Of a stretch of DNA of 64,000 nucleotides, positions 1 to 8,703 are shown one piece after another. Origin of the DNA: Accumulibacter sp. Its GTDB lineage: Bacteria > Pseudomonadota > Gammaproteobacteria > Burkholderiales > Rhodocyclaceae. The position numbers and the translations under genes are program-made. The notes beneath the pieces are model-generated. The model ran no database searches and was not told the origin of the DNA. It saw nothing but the letters and a program-made list of their open reading frames with translations. Within the stretch, counting starts at the first letter, position 1, and the number at the start of each line of letters is the position of its first letter. The stretch covers positions 3,352 to 67,351 of the forward strand of contig NZ_JAMTDX010000097.1 of the NCBI RefSeq assembly GCF_023806625.1, given 5' to 3'.

Positions 1-330
1 TTCACGCCGGTGACCGCCTGATCGGCGATCCGGTCGCTGGTCACCGCGCCGGCCGTGAGCTCGGTGGTGCCGACGCTGCCGTCGACGATCTTCGCCGCGT
101 CGACCGAATTGGCTGCAAGCTTCACGCCGGTGACCGCCTGATCGGCGATCCGGTCGCTGGTCACCGCGCCGGCCGCGAGTTCGGCGGTGCCGACGCTGCC
201 ATCGACGATTTTCGCCGCGCTGACCGCATTGTCGGCAAGCTTCGCGGCCGTCACCGCTTCGTCGGCGACTTTGTCCGTGGTCACCGAGCCGTCGGCGAGT
301 TCGCCCGTCGTCACCGCTGCCGGCGCCAGC
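1..330 (-). repeat. 120-bp tandem repeats encoding 40-residue fibre repeats
   Basis: Bases 1-120 and 121-240 are nearly identical, differing at a handful of positions. The stretch from 241 to about 330 is a third, more diverged copy. The unit is 120 bp, so expansion or contraction keeps the reading frame of the fibre gene. The array continues past the left edge. Confidence 0.9.
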
Positions 331-840
331 GCCGCGCTGACCCGTTGCCGCCCGTCGGCGAACACATCTCCGCTGCTGCCCGGGACCTGACCGGCGGCGC
401 TGAGCGTGAACTGGCCGAGACGGATTACGCTGCCGTCCCCGGGTGGGACGCTGGTCACCGCGCGCACCTCGGGCCGCTCGGTTACGCGGGTGTTGCCGGT
501 CACTCCGGTCGCCGTGCTCGGGTCGCTCTGCTCCTCGTGGTAGGCGATCGTGACGTGCACGGTCGCGCCGGCCGGGTAGACGGCCGAATCGGCCAGGCTC
601 AGCACGCGGTCGTCGAGCAGGACCAGCTCGCGTCCCGAGCGGTCGATCGCCGTCCCTGCAGTCACCGTGACTTCCGTGTCGCCGCTGCGCGTGACCGCCA
701 GGCCGTCGCCGGCACCGAAGCCGTGCAGCGCGGCGTTGAGCCGCCGGCGCATCTCGAGGTGATAGCTTTGCTCGTCGGTGAAATCGGCCTCGACCAGGAA
801 CTGGTGATTGAAGTAGTGCAAACGCTTGATGTCAGCCATG
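1..840 (-). CDS. eCIS tail fibre-like protein (partial, runs off the left edge)
   Basis: The frame is open for 280 codons from ATG at 840 to base 1, so the C-terminus lies outside the window. The N-terminus (MADIKRLHYFNHQFLVEADF) is of the type that opens fibre-like proteins at the end of eCIS baseplate operons, as I recall. About 120 residues of head-attachment-like sequence are followed by 40-residue repeats with the core AVTSDRIADQAVTG, which suggests a trimeric repetitive shaft. It is the last visible gene of the operon, 19 bases after the gpI-like gene. By position it should attach to the baseplate and recognise the target surface. The receptor-binding tip is not visible. Function is inferred from position, N-terminus and repeats. 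Confidence 0.75.
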
Positions 841-859
841 GTAGTCCTTGCCTCCGAGG

Positions 860-1516
860 TTAGTGCGCGACATCCCCGAGCAGCGTGTCGACGCCGACCT
901 GGGAATGCACGCCGATCTGCATCGTGGTGTGTGTGGGATGGTAGTCGTAGGCCGTGTGCGCCGGTTTTTCTAGGTCGATCAGCGCGCGAACGATCTGGTT
1001 CTGGCGCTGCAGCGTCGCCGGGTTGGGATTCGGAATCGTCACCGTGACGCGGAAATAGTGTGGCGGGCTGCCGTTGATCTGCGTATCGACGCCGATCGTC
1101 GAGTGCTCGCCGATCTGGAAGACGGTGTTCTGCCCTTCGGCGATCTCGGGTTCGAGCCCGGTGTAGATGCGCAGCAGTTCGATCAGGTTCTGCCGCGTGC
1201 CGCGGCGGCGGTAGAGCGAAACGATGTTCGCCAGGAAGCTGCGCTGCTGCTCCTCGCGCCAGTCGGCGCGCAGGCCGAGCGCGACCCAGCCGGCGAGCCA
1301 GTCGAGGAACTCGCGTGGCGTTTCGAGCGGATCGAAGAGCGAGGGAATCGCGGCGACGATCTCCTCGAGACCGCGACGCGGCTCGCCCTCGCTTCCCGGA
1401 AGCCCGCTGAGCACCTGCTCGAAGGCGAGCAGGAAGCGGCCGAGCAGCGGGTCCTCGGAGAAGATCGCCGGCAGGTGGCCGAGGTAGCTGCTGGTCTGCG
1501 TTTCGCCGATGGCCAT
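860..1516 (-). CDS. Phage tail protein I-like baseplate protein (TIGR02242-type)
   Basis: This 218-residue protein opens with a motif typical of eCIS gpI-like proteins (YLGHLPAIFSEDPLLGRFL). It also carries the conserved block FLDWLAGWVALGLRADW near residue 70 and YRRRGTRQNLIELLRIYTG near residue 105. In phage P2-like and eCIS baseplates such proteins link the wedge to the fibre. It lies 9 bases after the second J-like gene and just before the fibre gene, which fits that role. The C-terminal 70 residues contain two similar segments (IGEHSTIGVDTQI and IGVHSQVGVDTLL), a short internal duplication. Assignment rests on recognised family motifs and position. Confidence 0.8.
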   Translation of the reverse strand: MAIGETQTSSYLGHLPAIFSEDPLLGRFLLAFEQVLSGLPGSEGEPRRGLEEIVAAIPSLFDPLETPREFLDWLAGWVALGLRADWREEQQRSFLANIVSLYRRRGTRQNLIELLRIYTGLEPEIAEGQNTVFQIGEHSTIGVDTQINGSPPHYFRVTVTIPNPNPATLQRQNQIVRALIDLEKPAHTAYDYHPTHTTMQIGVHSQVGVDTLLGDVAH

Positions 1517-1525
1517 CTCTGCCTC

Positions 1526-2419
1526 CTAGACGGGGGTGACCGTCAGCGCGAGGGTCCTCGCGCCGACCAGCTCGTGGGGCTTGACTGCGAGGCCGAGCGG
1601 ATTGCCCTGCGCGTTGCTCAGCTGGCGCGCGGGATCGGCCGTCGCCAGCCCGACGCTGCTCACGTAGTCGACGCCCGGCAGCTCGTCGAGCAACTGGTAG
1701 ATCTCGGAGACGTAGACGTTGCGACCGAAGGGCCAGCCGCTCTTCTGCTCGCCGCCGCGGCGCGGATCGAGAAAGGCACGCAGCGCGGCGTCGACCTTCG
1801 GTTGCAGTTCGCCGGGAGTGACGTCGGGCAGCGGGACGATCGTCGCCGCGACGTCGACCGGGACGAACGGCGCCTCGACGACGTGGATGAAGGTGGTCAG
1901 CAGCCGGCGCGGCTCGAGGTAGGCGGCGACGGCAGCGAGTACCGCCGGCGTCTGCGCCGCTTCACTGGCGACGACGACGAGACTGACGTGGCCGGGCTGA
2001 TCGGCTTCGAAGTCCATCAGCGCGTTGCGCCGCGGCAGGCAACGGACGCGCGCGACACGCTCGTCGGCTTCGCGCGCGAGTGCCTCGAAGTCGTCGGCCG
2101 AGACCGCCCGTTCGCGCCGGCGCAGCGCGAGGACGGTTTGCCGGATGTCGTCGGCGAGCGCTTCTCGGCTGTCACCCGACGGCTGCCAGTCCTCTCCGTT
2201 GAGCAGCCAGAGGAACTTGCGCGCATTCTCGTCGGTGACCCGGTTCAGGCGGTAGATCAGCATCTCGCTCAACCAGGCGAAGAGTTCGATGAGCATGATC
2301 CCCGGGTCCGACGCGTTGTGGTTCGTCCATTCGGGGGCGTGAGTCGGGATCAGCGCGCGGGCTTCCTCGACGAGGTCGAGGTAGCGCCGGTCGTCGAGGT
2401 TGGGCAGGGTCAGTGGCAT
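1526..2419 (-). CDS. Baseplate J-like wedge protein, short paralogue
   Basis: This 297-residue protein has the J-family N-terminal block (HAPEWTNHNASDPGIMLIEL, then FAWLSEMLIYRLNRV) and the mid-protein signature VSADDFEALAREA. Its C-terminal part has a predicted wedge fold (WPFGRNVYVSEIYQLLDELP). It lies 5 bases downstream of the 1013-residue J protein, which carries the same motifs. The two probably form a heterodimeric wedge like the Afp11/Afp12 pair. It is much shorter than its partner because the large central insertion is missing. Start ATG at 2419. Confidence 0.8.
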   Translation of the reverse strand: MPLTLPNLDDRRYLDLVEEARALIPTHAPEWTNHNASDPGIMLIELFAWLSEMLIYRLNRVTDENARKFLWLLNGEDWQPSGDSREALADDIRQTVLALRRRERAVSADDFEALAREADERVARVRCLPRRNALMDFEADQPGHVSLVVVASEAAQTPAVLAAVAAYLEPRRLLTTFIHVVEAPFVPVDVAATIVPLPDVTPGELQPKVDAALRAFLDPRRGGEQKSGWPFGRNVYVSEIYQLLDELPGVDYVSSVGLATADPARQLSNAQGNPLGLAVKPHELVGARTLALTVTPV

Positions 2420-2424
2420 GTCGG

Positions 2425-5400
2425 TCAGCCCTCGGCAAAGCTCAGACGGATGTCGTGGTTTCCCGAATGGACGAGGAAACGCCCGCCAGCGAGCAACCCC
2501 GGACGTTCCTCGCCGGCGGTCACCTGCAGGCTGGCCAGATGGTCGACCCCGGGGACGGCCTCGAGCAGCGCATAGAGGTCGGAAAGGTGCGGCTGCCGGC
2601 CAAAGTCCCAGCCGTCGGCGTCGAGCCCACCGGTCAGCGGGTGCAGGAAGCGCGCCAGCGCCTGGGCCACGTCGCTGGCCACTGCGCTTGCGCCTTCCGG
2701 AGAAGCCAGAGCGACCTCCACCGAGACGTCGACGCGGACGTACTCGGGGGCGACGACGACGAGGTCGGCCGTCGGGATCCGCCGGTCGGCGAGGAAACTG
2801 CGCACGCCGTCGAGCAGCGCGAGCGACGGCAGCGGCCGGGCGTCGGTACTGCGCGGGACGACGATCAGACTGATCACCCCAGGCCTGACCGTCGTCGCAT
2901 CGGGGTCGCTCGCCAGGTCGTAGAGCGGCACGCAGCGCGCCCGCGCGACTTCGGGCGAGGCGACGACGGCGAGGTCCTCGTAGTCCTCGACGGTTACCGC
3001 GCGATGGCCATGGCGCAAGGCACGGGGCGCACGCTCGAGCAGCGAGGCAATCGTTTCGGCCTCGGCTCCGCCGCTCGCCGCTTCGGGGTTGACGACCTTG
3101 TCGACGTAGGGAACGGTCGTCTTCAGCTGGACGATCGTGTTCGCCGGCCTGTTGCCGCGCAGGCCGCCGCCGGTCCGGTAATGGCTGAGGCGCAGGTTGC
3201 CGGCGCCGGGCGGAGGAATCAGCCCGTGGCGCCCGTCGCCGAAGCGGATCTCGCCGCTCAGCGGGTCGAGGACGTAGTGCCGGTCACGCGGGCCCGATCC
3301 GTAGAAGTCGGGGACGCGCAGCCAGCGCACCCAGATCTCTGGGCTGCGGCCGCTCACGCCGCCGGCGACGGTGATCGCGTCGTCGCCGCTCGCCTGGCGG
3401 ATCAGCTGCTGTTCGGCGCCCGGCGGCAATTCGGGTTCGCGTACTTCGAGCCGCTCGCCGGCGAGCAGCGGCGCGCGCACCGACGCGAAGCGCTGGCTCT
3501 CGCTGCCGTCGCTCGATCCGAGGATCTCGTTGCGCACGGTAACCGCCTGAACGGCCGGCGTGGTGTTGAAAAGCAGCCGGCCGAGCCTCGGTGGCCGGTC
3601 GTAGTCGCCGGCTTCCCAGCGCGCGCGCAGCCAGTACGCGCTCCGGCCGAACTCGCTGCGCGCAACGATGTCTGCCGGGGCGAGCCACTCGATCAACCCC
3701 GAGCGCGTGAAGTTCTCGGCGCCGTCGGCGATCGGCAAGGCCGCCCAGCCGGCCGCGGTCGAGTACTCCCAGGCGACTTGCAGCGGCGTGGCCGAAGTGT
3801 CCGCCGTTCCACCGGACTGACCCGCGGCGACCGTCGTCTCGCCGACCGCGGCGTGCAGGCTCAGCTTGCGGTTCGGGAAACGGCTGCGCGCGGCGGGCAG
3901 CGAGAAACCGAGGTAGAGCGTCGGCCGGGCGTCGGCAGCCGCCTGGAACGGCGTGAAGGCCGTTGCGCCGACCGCAGCGGTGACGAAGTCGTTGTCGGTG
4001 ACCACTGACAGTCCGGAGTCATCCTGGAGGGTGACGCCATAGTCGACGGTGAGCCGGCGGATCGCCGGCGGAGCGAAGCTCGCGGGAATCAGCCGGTCGC
4101 CGTCGTAATGCGCGTCGCTGCCGTAGTTGCCCGCGGCGAGGCGCACGCGCAGCCACGGCCGCTCGAGGCCATTGACCATCGACACGGCGACACCCTTGCC
4201 CAGCCGGAAAGCGACCTTCCCCGACTGGCTGAACGCCTGCGTGTCGTCTTGGAGCCCGCCAACCGCCGTCCATTCGCGGCCATTCCAGAATTCCCAGGCA
4301 AGCGCGATGTCTTCCGACGCTTGAACCGGCGGGATCGGCGACGGGCTCGTCTGGCTGGGATTGGTCAGCTCGACCGACAGCGTGACGCTCGCCAAGCTTT
4401 CGGCGAAGGCGGCGCCCGCGGCGAGGTAGAGGCAGTCGCCGAACTTGGGCCTTTCGCCGAACGGGAAGAAGTCCTTCCCGAGGTCGATCGGCGACTGGTT
4501 GCAGAAGGCGAACTCGGCGCGCTGCTCGTTGCTGCCAAGCTCGACCTGCGCGGTCACCCGGCGGACCTGGGGGAGCTGGGCGACGCGCAGCTTGCCTGGC
4601 TGGCGCCCGGCGGAGACGGTCAGCGGGGTCAGCAGAAGGCAGCGCAGCCAGCGGCTCGTCATGCCGGCCCGAACGGTACGCGGAATCGGGAAATCCCCGG
4701 GCCTCGCGCGGATCATCCACTGGCCATCGTGGGTGAACGCGTCCGTAGCGTCGTCGGGATCGACCGGGATCCCCTGGCCGCCGTCGACGATTTCCCAGCG
4801 CAACTCGCGTGTGTCGGGGTCGGAGATCGGGTTCTCGATGCTGAAGAAAAGGCGCAGCTCGCGCAGGTCGGAGTGGGCGAACAGGCTGTCGTGACCGAGG
4901 TAGAAGGCGTGCACAATGGCCTCGTCGCCGGCGAAGACCGGAATCGCCGCCGGTCGCGCGTCGTTGAGCGACGAGACGAGGAACCCGCTGCGCTCGGCGT
5001 AGCGGTCCTCTCCGGGCTCGCGAACGAACAGGTGGGCGAGTTCTGCGGCGGTGACGACGAGTTCACGCTCGGTCTCGAAGACGACCGGTTCCTTCTCGCC
5101 TTCGGCCGGCGGAGCGGCGACCTGCGTCCCGGGCGGAACGAGCGCATCGATGACGCTCCCCGGCGCCAGCGAGAAGCGCAGCGCAACGCGCGCCGGCTCG
5201 GGCGGCAAGCGCGCTTCGCCGAGCAGGTCGAGGAAGGCGAGCAGATTCTTCTCGGGGACGCGGTTGAGCCGCTGCAGGATGATTTCGGCGAAGCGTCCGA
5301 AAATCGCGATCAGCGCCCCGGCCAGCGGGTCACGGCGCGTCTCGCCGCTTTGCGCGTCGCTGACCGTCTCGCGCCAGGCAGGGACGTAGACGGCGAGCAG

Positions 5401-5466
5401 CGCGCGCACCTGCGCGGCGACGTCGGCGGCGCTTCGTCGGTCGACCGGTGGAGCGACACGGGCCAT
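2425..5466 (-). CDS. Large baseplate J-like assembly protein (TIGR02243-type)
   Basis: At 1013 residues this is the largest structural gene of the injection system. The N-terminal motif AGALIAIFGRFAEIILQRLN is the J-family counterpart of the ELFAWL block in the next gene. The C-terminal third contains VTVEDYEDLAVVASPEVARA and WDFGRQPHLSDLYALLEAVP, both hallmarks of gp6/J-type wedge proteins. The central 600 residues are a beta-rich insertion typical of the eCIS version. Its ATG overlaps the stop of the gp25 gene (TGATG at 5468-5464), so translation is probably coupled. It should form the inner wedge ring around the spike. Confidence 0.88.
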   Translation of the reverse strand: MARVAPPVDRRSAADVAAQVRALLAVYVPAWRETVSDAQSGETRRDPLAGALIAIFGRFAEIILQRLNRVPEKNLLAFLDLLGEARLPPEPARVALRFSLAPGSVIDALVPPGTQVAAPPAEGEKEPVVFETERELVVTAAELAHLFVREPGEDRYAERSGFLVSSLNDARPAAIPVFAGDEAIVHAFYLGHDSLFAHSDLRELRLFFSIENPISDPDTRELRWEIVDGGQGIPVDPDDATDAFTHDGQWMIRARPGDFPIPRTVRAGMTSRWLRCLLLTPLTVSAGRQPGKLRVAQLPQVRRVTAQVELGSNEQRAEFAFCNQSPIDLGKDFFPFGERPKFGDCLYLAAGAAFAESLASVTLSVELTNPSQTSPSPIPPVQASEDIALAWEFWNGREWTAVGGLQDDTQAFSQSGKVAFRLGKGVAVSMVNGLERPWLRVRLAAGNYGSDAHYDGDRLIPASFAPPAIRRLTVDYGVTLQDDSGLSVVTDNDFVTAAVGATAFTPFQAAADARPTLYLGFSLPAARSRFPNRKLSLHAAVGETTVAAGQSGGTADTSATPLQVAWEYSTAAGWAALPIADGAENFTRSGLIEWLAPADIVARSEFGRSAYWLRARWEAGDYDRPPRLGRLLFNTTPAVQAVTVRNEILGSSDGSESQRFASVRAPLLAGERLEVREPELPPGAEQQLIRQASGDDAITVAGGVSGRSPEIWVRWLRVPDFYGSGPRDRHYVLDPLSGEIRFGDGRHGLIPPPGAGNLRLSHYRTGGGLRGNRPANTIVQLKTTVPYVDKVVNPEAASGGAEAETIASLLERAPRALRHGHRAVTVEDYEDLAVVASPEVARARCVPLYDLASDPDATTVRPGVISLIVVPRSTDARPLPSLALLDGVRSFLADRRIPTADLVVVAPEYVRVDVSVEVALASPEGASAVASDVAQALARFLHPLTGGLDADGWDFGRQPHLSDLYALLEAVPGVDHLASLQVTAGEERPGLLAGGRFLVHSGNHDIRLSFAEG

Positions 5467-5861
5467 CAGGCAGTGCTCCTCTCGAGGTAGAAGGGATAGA
5501 CCAGGTTGAACATCGTGTTCGTCGCGCGCACCTGGTAATCGATGTCGATCAGCAGCACTTCGCTGGAGTTGGCCGGACGCACGGCAACGTCGAGGACCTG
5601 GATCCGCGGCTCGAGGAGCAGCAGCGCCTGGCGGACCGTCTGCGCGACCTTACCGGCGGTCGAAGCGTTGTTCACCTCGAAGACCAGGTCGTAGATCCCG
5701 CAGCCGAAGTCCGGGCGCATGACCCGCTCGCCCTTCGCCGTACCGAGGATGATCCAGATCGACTGGCGGACGCTCTCCTCGTACTCTGCACGGCTGAGGA
5801 AGCCCTGCGCGTCGAGCCCCGGAGGGAAGGCCCAGCCAACGCCGAGAAAAGGTTTGGACAT
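5466..5861 (-). CDS. GPW/gp25 family baseplate protein
   Basis: This 131-residue protein shows the gp25 pattern: ESVRQSIWIILGTAKGERVM, then RPDFGCGIYDLVFEV, with the conserved G-E-R and F-G-C residues. It is the wedge component that initiates sheath assembly in T4-like baseplates and in Afp/PVC systems (Afp9). It follows the PAAR gene by 9 bases and overlaps the large J gene by the TGATG junction. Length is typical for the family. Confidence 0.9.
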   Translation of the reverse strand: MSKPFLGVGWAFPPGLDAQGFLSRAEYEESVRQSIWIILGTAKGERVMRPDFGCGIYDLVFEVNNASTAGKVAQTVRQALLLLEPRIQVLDVAVRPANSSEVLLIDIDYQVRATNTMFNLVYPFYLERSTA

Positions 5862-5870
5862 CCGATCCCC

Positions 5871-6272
5871 CTACCCGATGAACACCGTGCCGGCGGCGAC
5901 CACCTGCCCGACCGGCAGGTCGGCCGGGTCGTCGCAGGTCCTGGCCAGGTCACCGTTGCGCGCGGCCATCCTGCCGTTGATCTTCACCGTCGGACTGCCG
6001 ACGACGATCGTCGCCTGATTCGCCGGCGGCTTCTGAAAAGCCGTACCGGGTGGCGTCGGAATGTGCGGCGGCGTGTTGTCGGCGGTACTGTCCACGGTCG
6101 CCGCCGGCTTGCCCATGATGTTGACGTCGCTGCTCAGCTGGCCACCGATGATCCCGGTGAACGGATGCGGCAACGGCGTCGGCACCGGTGGCGCCGGCGG
6201 CGCCGGCACCATCACGATATGCGTGTCGGTGGCGACGACCTGGTCGCCCTGTTTGGCGGCAGGCTGACCCAT
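5871..6272 (-). CDS. PAAR-repeat spike tip protein
   Basis: This 133-residue protein begins MGQPAAKQGDQVVA, the usual opening of PAAR-like tip proteins. Glycine- and proline-rich PAAR turns follow (GQLSSDVNIMGKPAATVDS; SPTVKINGRMAARNGDLA). PAAR proteins cap the spike with a metal-bound cone and can carry effectors. This one has no extra domain, so it is a simple tip (Afp10-like). It sits between the spike and gp25 genes, as in other eCIS operons. Confidence 0.88.
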   Translation of the reverse strand: MGQPAAKQGDQVVATDTHIVMVPAPPAPPVPTPLPHPFTGIIGGQLSSDVNIMGKPAATVDSTADNTPPHIPTPPGTAFQKPPANQATIVVGSPTVKINGRMAARNGDLARTCDDPADLPVGQVVAAGTVFIG

Positions 6273-6296
6273 GCTGGCTCCTCCTCGCTCGATCCT

Positions 6297-6932
6297 TCAG
6301 TTGATGTTGACCGTCGCGCCGTTGATGTTCAGCGTCGCGCTCGCCTTGACGTCCATTCCTGCCCCTGCTTCGAGCTTCGCGCCGGCCGAGGACTTCATCT
6401 CCAGCTTCTGTGCGTCGAGACTGATCGTCCCCTGCGGCGCCGAGAGGGCGATGTCCTTGTCGGCGGTGATCGTGATCGTGTTGTTCGCCGTGTCGAAGAC
6501 GACGCTGTTCTTTCCGCTCTTGTCGATGATCTCGATCTTCTCCTGGCCGTCCTCATCGCTGAGGCGGATCAGGTGGCCGCTGCGCGAGCGGATCAGGCGC
6601 AGGTTGTTCTTGCCGTCGCCGTTGTCGGCCGGCGGCTTGTCGCTGGCGTTCCACAGCGCGCCGAGGACGTACGGGAAGCGCAGGTCGCCGTGCTCGAAGG
6701 CGACGAGCACCTCGTCATCGACTTCCGGCAGGAAGAAAGCGCCGCGCCCGCTGCCCGCCATCGGCGTGGCGATCCTCGCCCAGAAGCTCTCGTCGGCGTC
6801 GCTGAGCCACGGAAACCTGAGCTTGACGCGACCCAGACCGTCGGGGTCCTGGTTGTTGGTCACCACGCCGACGACGACGCCGCTGATCCGGCTGTCCGCG
6901 TCCCGCTCGAGCAGGCCATCGAAAGGATTCAT
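6297..6932 (-). CDS. Spike protein, gpV/VgrG OB-fold part
   Basis: This 211-residue protein starts at ATG 6932, which overlaps the stop of the hub gene (ATGA) and is preceded by a GGAGG site. An open frame continues upstream inside the hub gene, but this start is clearly better. The N-terminal half is the OB-fold gp5/VgrG domain (GRVKLRFPWLSDADESFWAR; LPEVDDEVLVAFEHGD). The C-terminus is a repetitive beta-helix needle of alternating hydrophobic and charged residues. In Afp/PVC the hub and spike are fused (Afp8); here they are two genes, as in many other eCIS and P2-like phages. Confidence 0.88.
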   Translation of the reverse strand: MNPFDGLLERDADSRISGVVVGVVTNNQDPDGLGRVKLRFPWLSDADESFWARIATPMAGSGRGAFFLPEVDDEVLVAFEHGDLRFPYVLGALWNASDKPPADNGDGKNNLRLIRSRSGHLIRLSDEDGQEKIEIIDKSGKNSVVFDTANNTITITADKDIALSAPQGTISLDAQKLEMKSSAGAKLEAGAGMDVKASATLNINGATVNIN

Positions 6933-8002
6933 GATCCGTTCCTCCGCACGACGAAACGCGTCCGATAGCCGTCCTGCGGCGTATAGCCGTGATTCGCCGA
7001 GACCACGTAGTAGGCACCGCTGAACTTGTGGCCGAGGCCGTCGATCCGGATCACCTGTCCGGCGCGCAGGTCGGTCCTTCCCCAGCACGCGCCCTCGCCC
7101 TCGATCAGCTCGAGCACGTTGCGGTTGAAGCGGGCACGGGCGATCTGGTCGGCCTCGGCCTGCGAGGCGACGGGATGGTCGCTGAGCATCCCGACGGCCG
7201 CCCCGAAGGCGCCCTCGGCGAGCGCCGCGCCGCTCTGCTGGCCGCCCATCGTCGACACCTCGGCCCCGCTGGCAGCCTTGCCGACGATCGCCGCCTTGTC
7301 CTTGACGCTCCAGCCGCGCACCTCGACCTCGCTGATCTGCCCTGCCGACGAGAGCCGCGGATGGAACTCGAGCAGCTCGTCGCCGAGGGTCAGCGTCAGG
7401 ACTTCACCGCCCGCGTTGGCCACCGGGCGGAAGTTCAGGGTGCGGTCGTCAACCCCGACTTCGTACTGGATCAGCCGCGCCCGCTGCACGAGAAACTCGA
7501 GATCGCTCTGGTTCGCCTGCAGCACATAGTCGTGGACGACGCCGCTGTCCTCGGCCTGGGCAGTCAGTCCGGCGTCTGCGGCGATCTGCGCGGCGATGTC
7601 GCTGTCCTTCTGCTGAACGAAGCTGCGCACCTTGCGGCCGCGCAGCATCCGGTGCCGCCGGTCATAGCCGCGCAGCGTGAGAAGCGGCAGCCGGTCGCGC
7701 TGGAAGTCGACTTCGACGGCAGTGATTTCTCCCCTGAGCAGGCTGGCCAGCCCGTCGGAATAGCCCAGCCTGACCTCGACGCCCTGACCGATGGCAAACA
7801 GCTTCTGGTCGTCGATCCAGTCGCCTATCTGGTCGGCGTGCTCGGAAGCGGCGAGCCGGACGGCGAACATCGACGGCAGCTCGACGCTGTCGTCGACCTC
7901 GACGCCGACGACGTGCAGAGAAACGCCGACTGGCAGTGGCGAACCATTGACGACGATCTCGAAGTCGGCGACCAGCGGGCTGCGCGGTTTGGCGGTCGAC
8001 AC
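6929..8002 (-). CDS. Baseplate hub protein, phage late control GpD-like
   Basis: This 357-residue protein uses GTG at 8002, chosen because a GGAG site lies just upstream and the LysM gene stops 11 bases before it. The sequence matches the GpD/VgrG N-terminal fold: SVELPSMFAVRLAA, then KVRSFVQQKDSDIAAQIAAD, then QANQSDLEFLVQRARLIQYE. GpD-type hubs form the trimeric platform between tube and spike. The spike gene follows with a 4-base overlap, so the two genes together equal Afp8/VgrG. Confidence 0.87.
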   Translation of the reverse strand: MSTAKPRSPLVADFEIVVNGSPLPVGVSLHVVGVEVDDSVELPSMFAVRLAASEHADQIGDWIDDQKLFAIGQGVEVRLGYSDGLASLLRGEITAVEVDFQRDRLPLLTLRGYDRRHRMLRGRKVRSFVQQKDSDIAAQIAADAGLTAQAEDSGVVHDYVLQANQSDLEFLVQRARLIQYEVGVDDRTLNFRPVANAGGEVLTLTLGDELLEFHPRLSSAGQISEVEVRGWSVKDKAAIVGKAASGAEVSTMGGQQSGAALAEGAFGAAVGMLSDHPVASQAEADQIARARFNRNVLELIEGEGACWGRTDLRAGQVIRIDGLGHKFSGAYYVVSANHGYTPQDGYRTRFVVRRNGS

Positions 8003-8013
8003 GGTGAATGCTC

Positions 8014-8703
8014 CTAGCCCCGCTTGGGTATCGCCAGAGTCTGGCCGACGACGAGGTGCAGCGGATCGTCGAGCTGGTTGGCTTCGGCAATCACGCGCCA
8101 CAGGGCCGGGTCACGGTAGGTCTCGGCGGCGATGCTGCTCAGCGTATCGCCACGCCTGATCCTCCGGGTGGTGAACTCGGGGTCGGTCTGCCGACGGTCG
8201 AGCTCCGGGTCGAGGAACTCGATCAGCGTCACGGTCAGCGTCGCGCGCAGCGGCTTGCCGTCGCTGCCGAAGAGCGTGAAGCGCTGGACGAGGTTGCTGA
8301 CCACCCCGGTGAACGGGAAGTCCGAGTTCGCCGGGGGCGCAGCACCCCAGCCGATCTCGACGGCCGGCGGTCGTTGGAGATCCTTGTCGATGCGCGTCAG
8401 CTCGACGACCTTGTTCGTCTCCTTGCGTACGTCGTCGATCGCCACGCCGTTGATCGCTTCGGTGACGTCATAGAACAGCTCGAGAGTCAGCGACCGGCTG
8501 CCGCCACCGCCGAAGCTCAGCGTCGGCGCATTGACCGCCCGGTCGGTTGCCTTGGCGCTCGAACCACCGGCGGCCAACGCCGTCCAGGTGACGTTCTTGG
8601 TGATCGAGTAGCTGTTCGGATTGAACAGCACCCTGAACTTCTTCGCCTCGACGCGGCCGCCGCTGCGGTCGAGCGGCGTGATTTCGATCTTGGCTAATGC
8701 CAT
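8014..8703 (-). CDS. LysM-domain tube-baseplate adaptor (Afp7-like)
   Basis: This 229-residue protein has an N-terminal CIS tube-adaptor domain (KFRVLFNPNSYSITKNVTW; LTLELFYDVTE) and a C-terminal LysM motif at about residues 180-228 (RRIRRGDTLSSIAAETYRDP). In T4 (gp53/gp54) and Afp7 this protein ties the inner tube to the baseplate. Its start overlaps the end of the upstream Ala/Pro-rich gene by 10 bases. LysM here is a structural module and does not by itself imply peptidoglycan binding. Confidence 0.9.
   Translation of the reverse strand: MALAKIEITPLDRSGGRVEAKKFRVLFNPNSYSITKNVTWTALAAGGSSAKATDRAVNAPTLSFGGGGSRSLTLELFYDVTEAINGVAIDDVRKETNKVVELTRIDKDLQRPPAVEIGWGAAPPANSDFPFTGVVSNLVQRFTLFGSDGKPLRATLTVTLIEFLDPELDRRQTDPEFTTRRIRRGDTLSSIAAETYRDPALWRVIAEANQLDDPLHLVVGQTLAIPKRG

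Noticed and set aside
1..330. CRISPR array
   Set aside because: The repeats are contiguous 120-bp coding units without unique spacers.
1058..5490. Long plus-strand frames opposite the baseplate genes
   Set aside because: Antisense shadows of well-supported gpI-like, J-like and gp25 genes.
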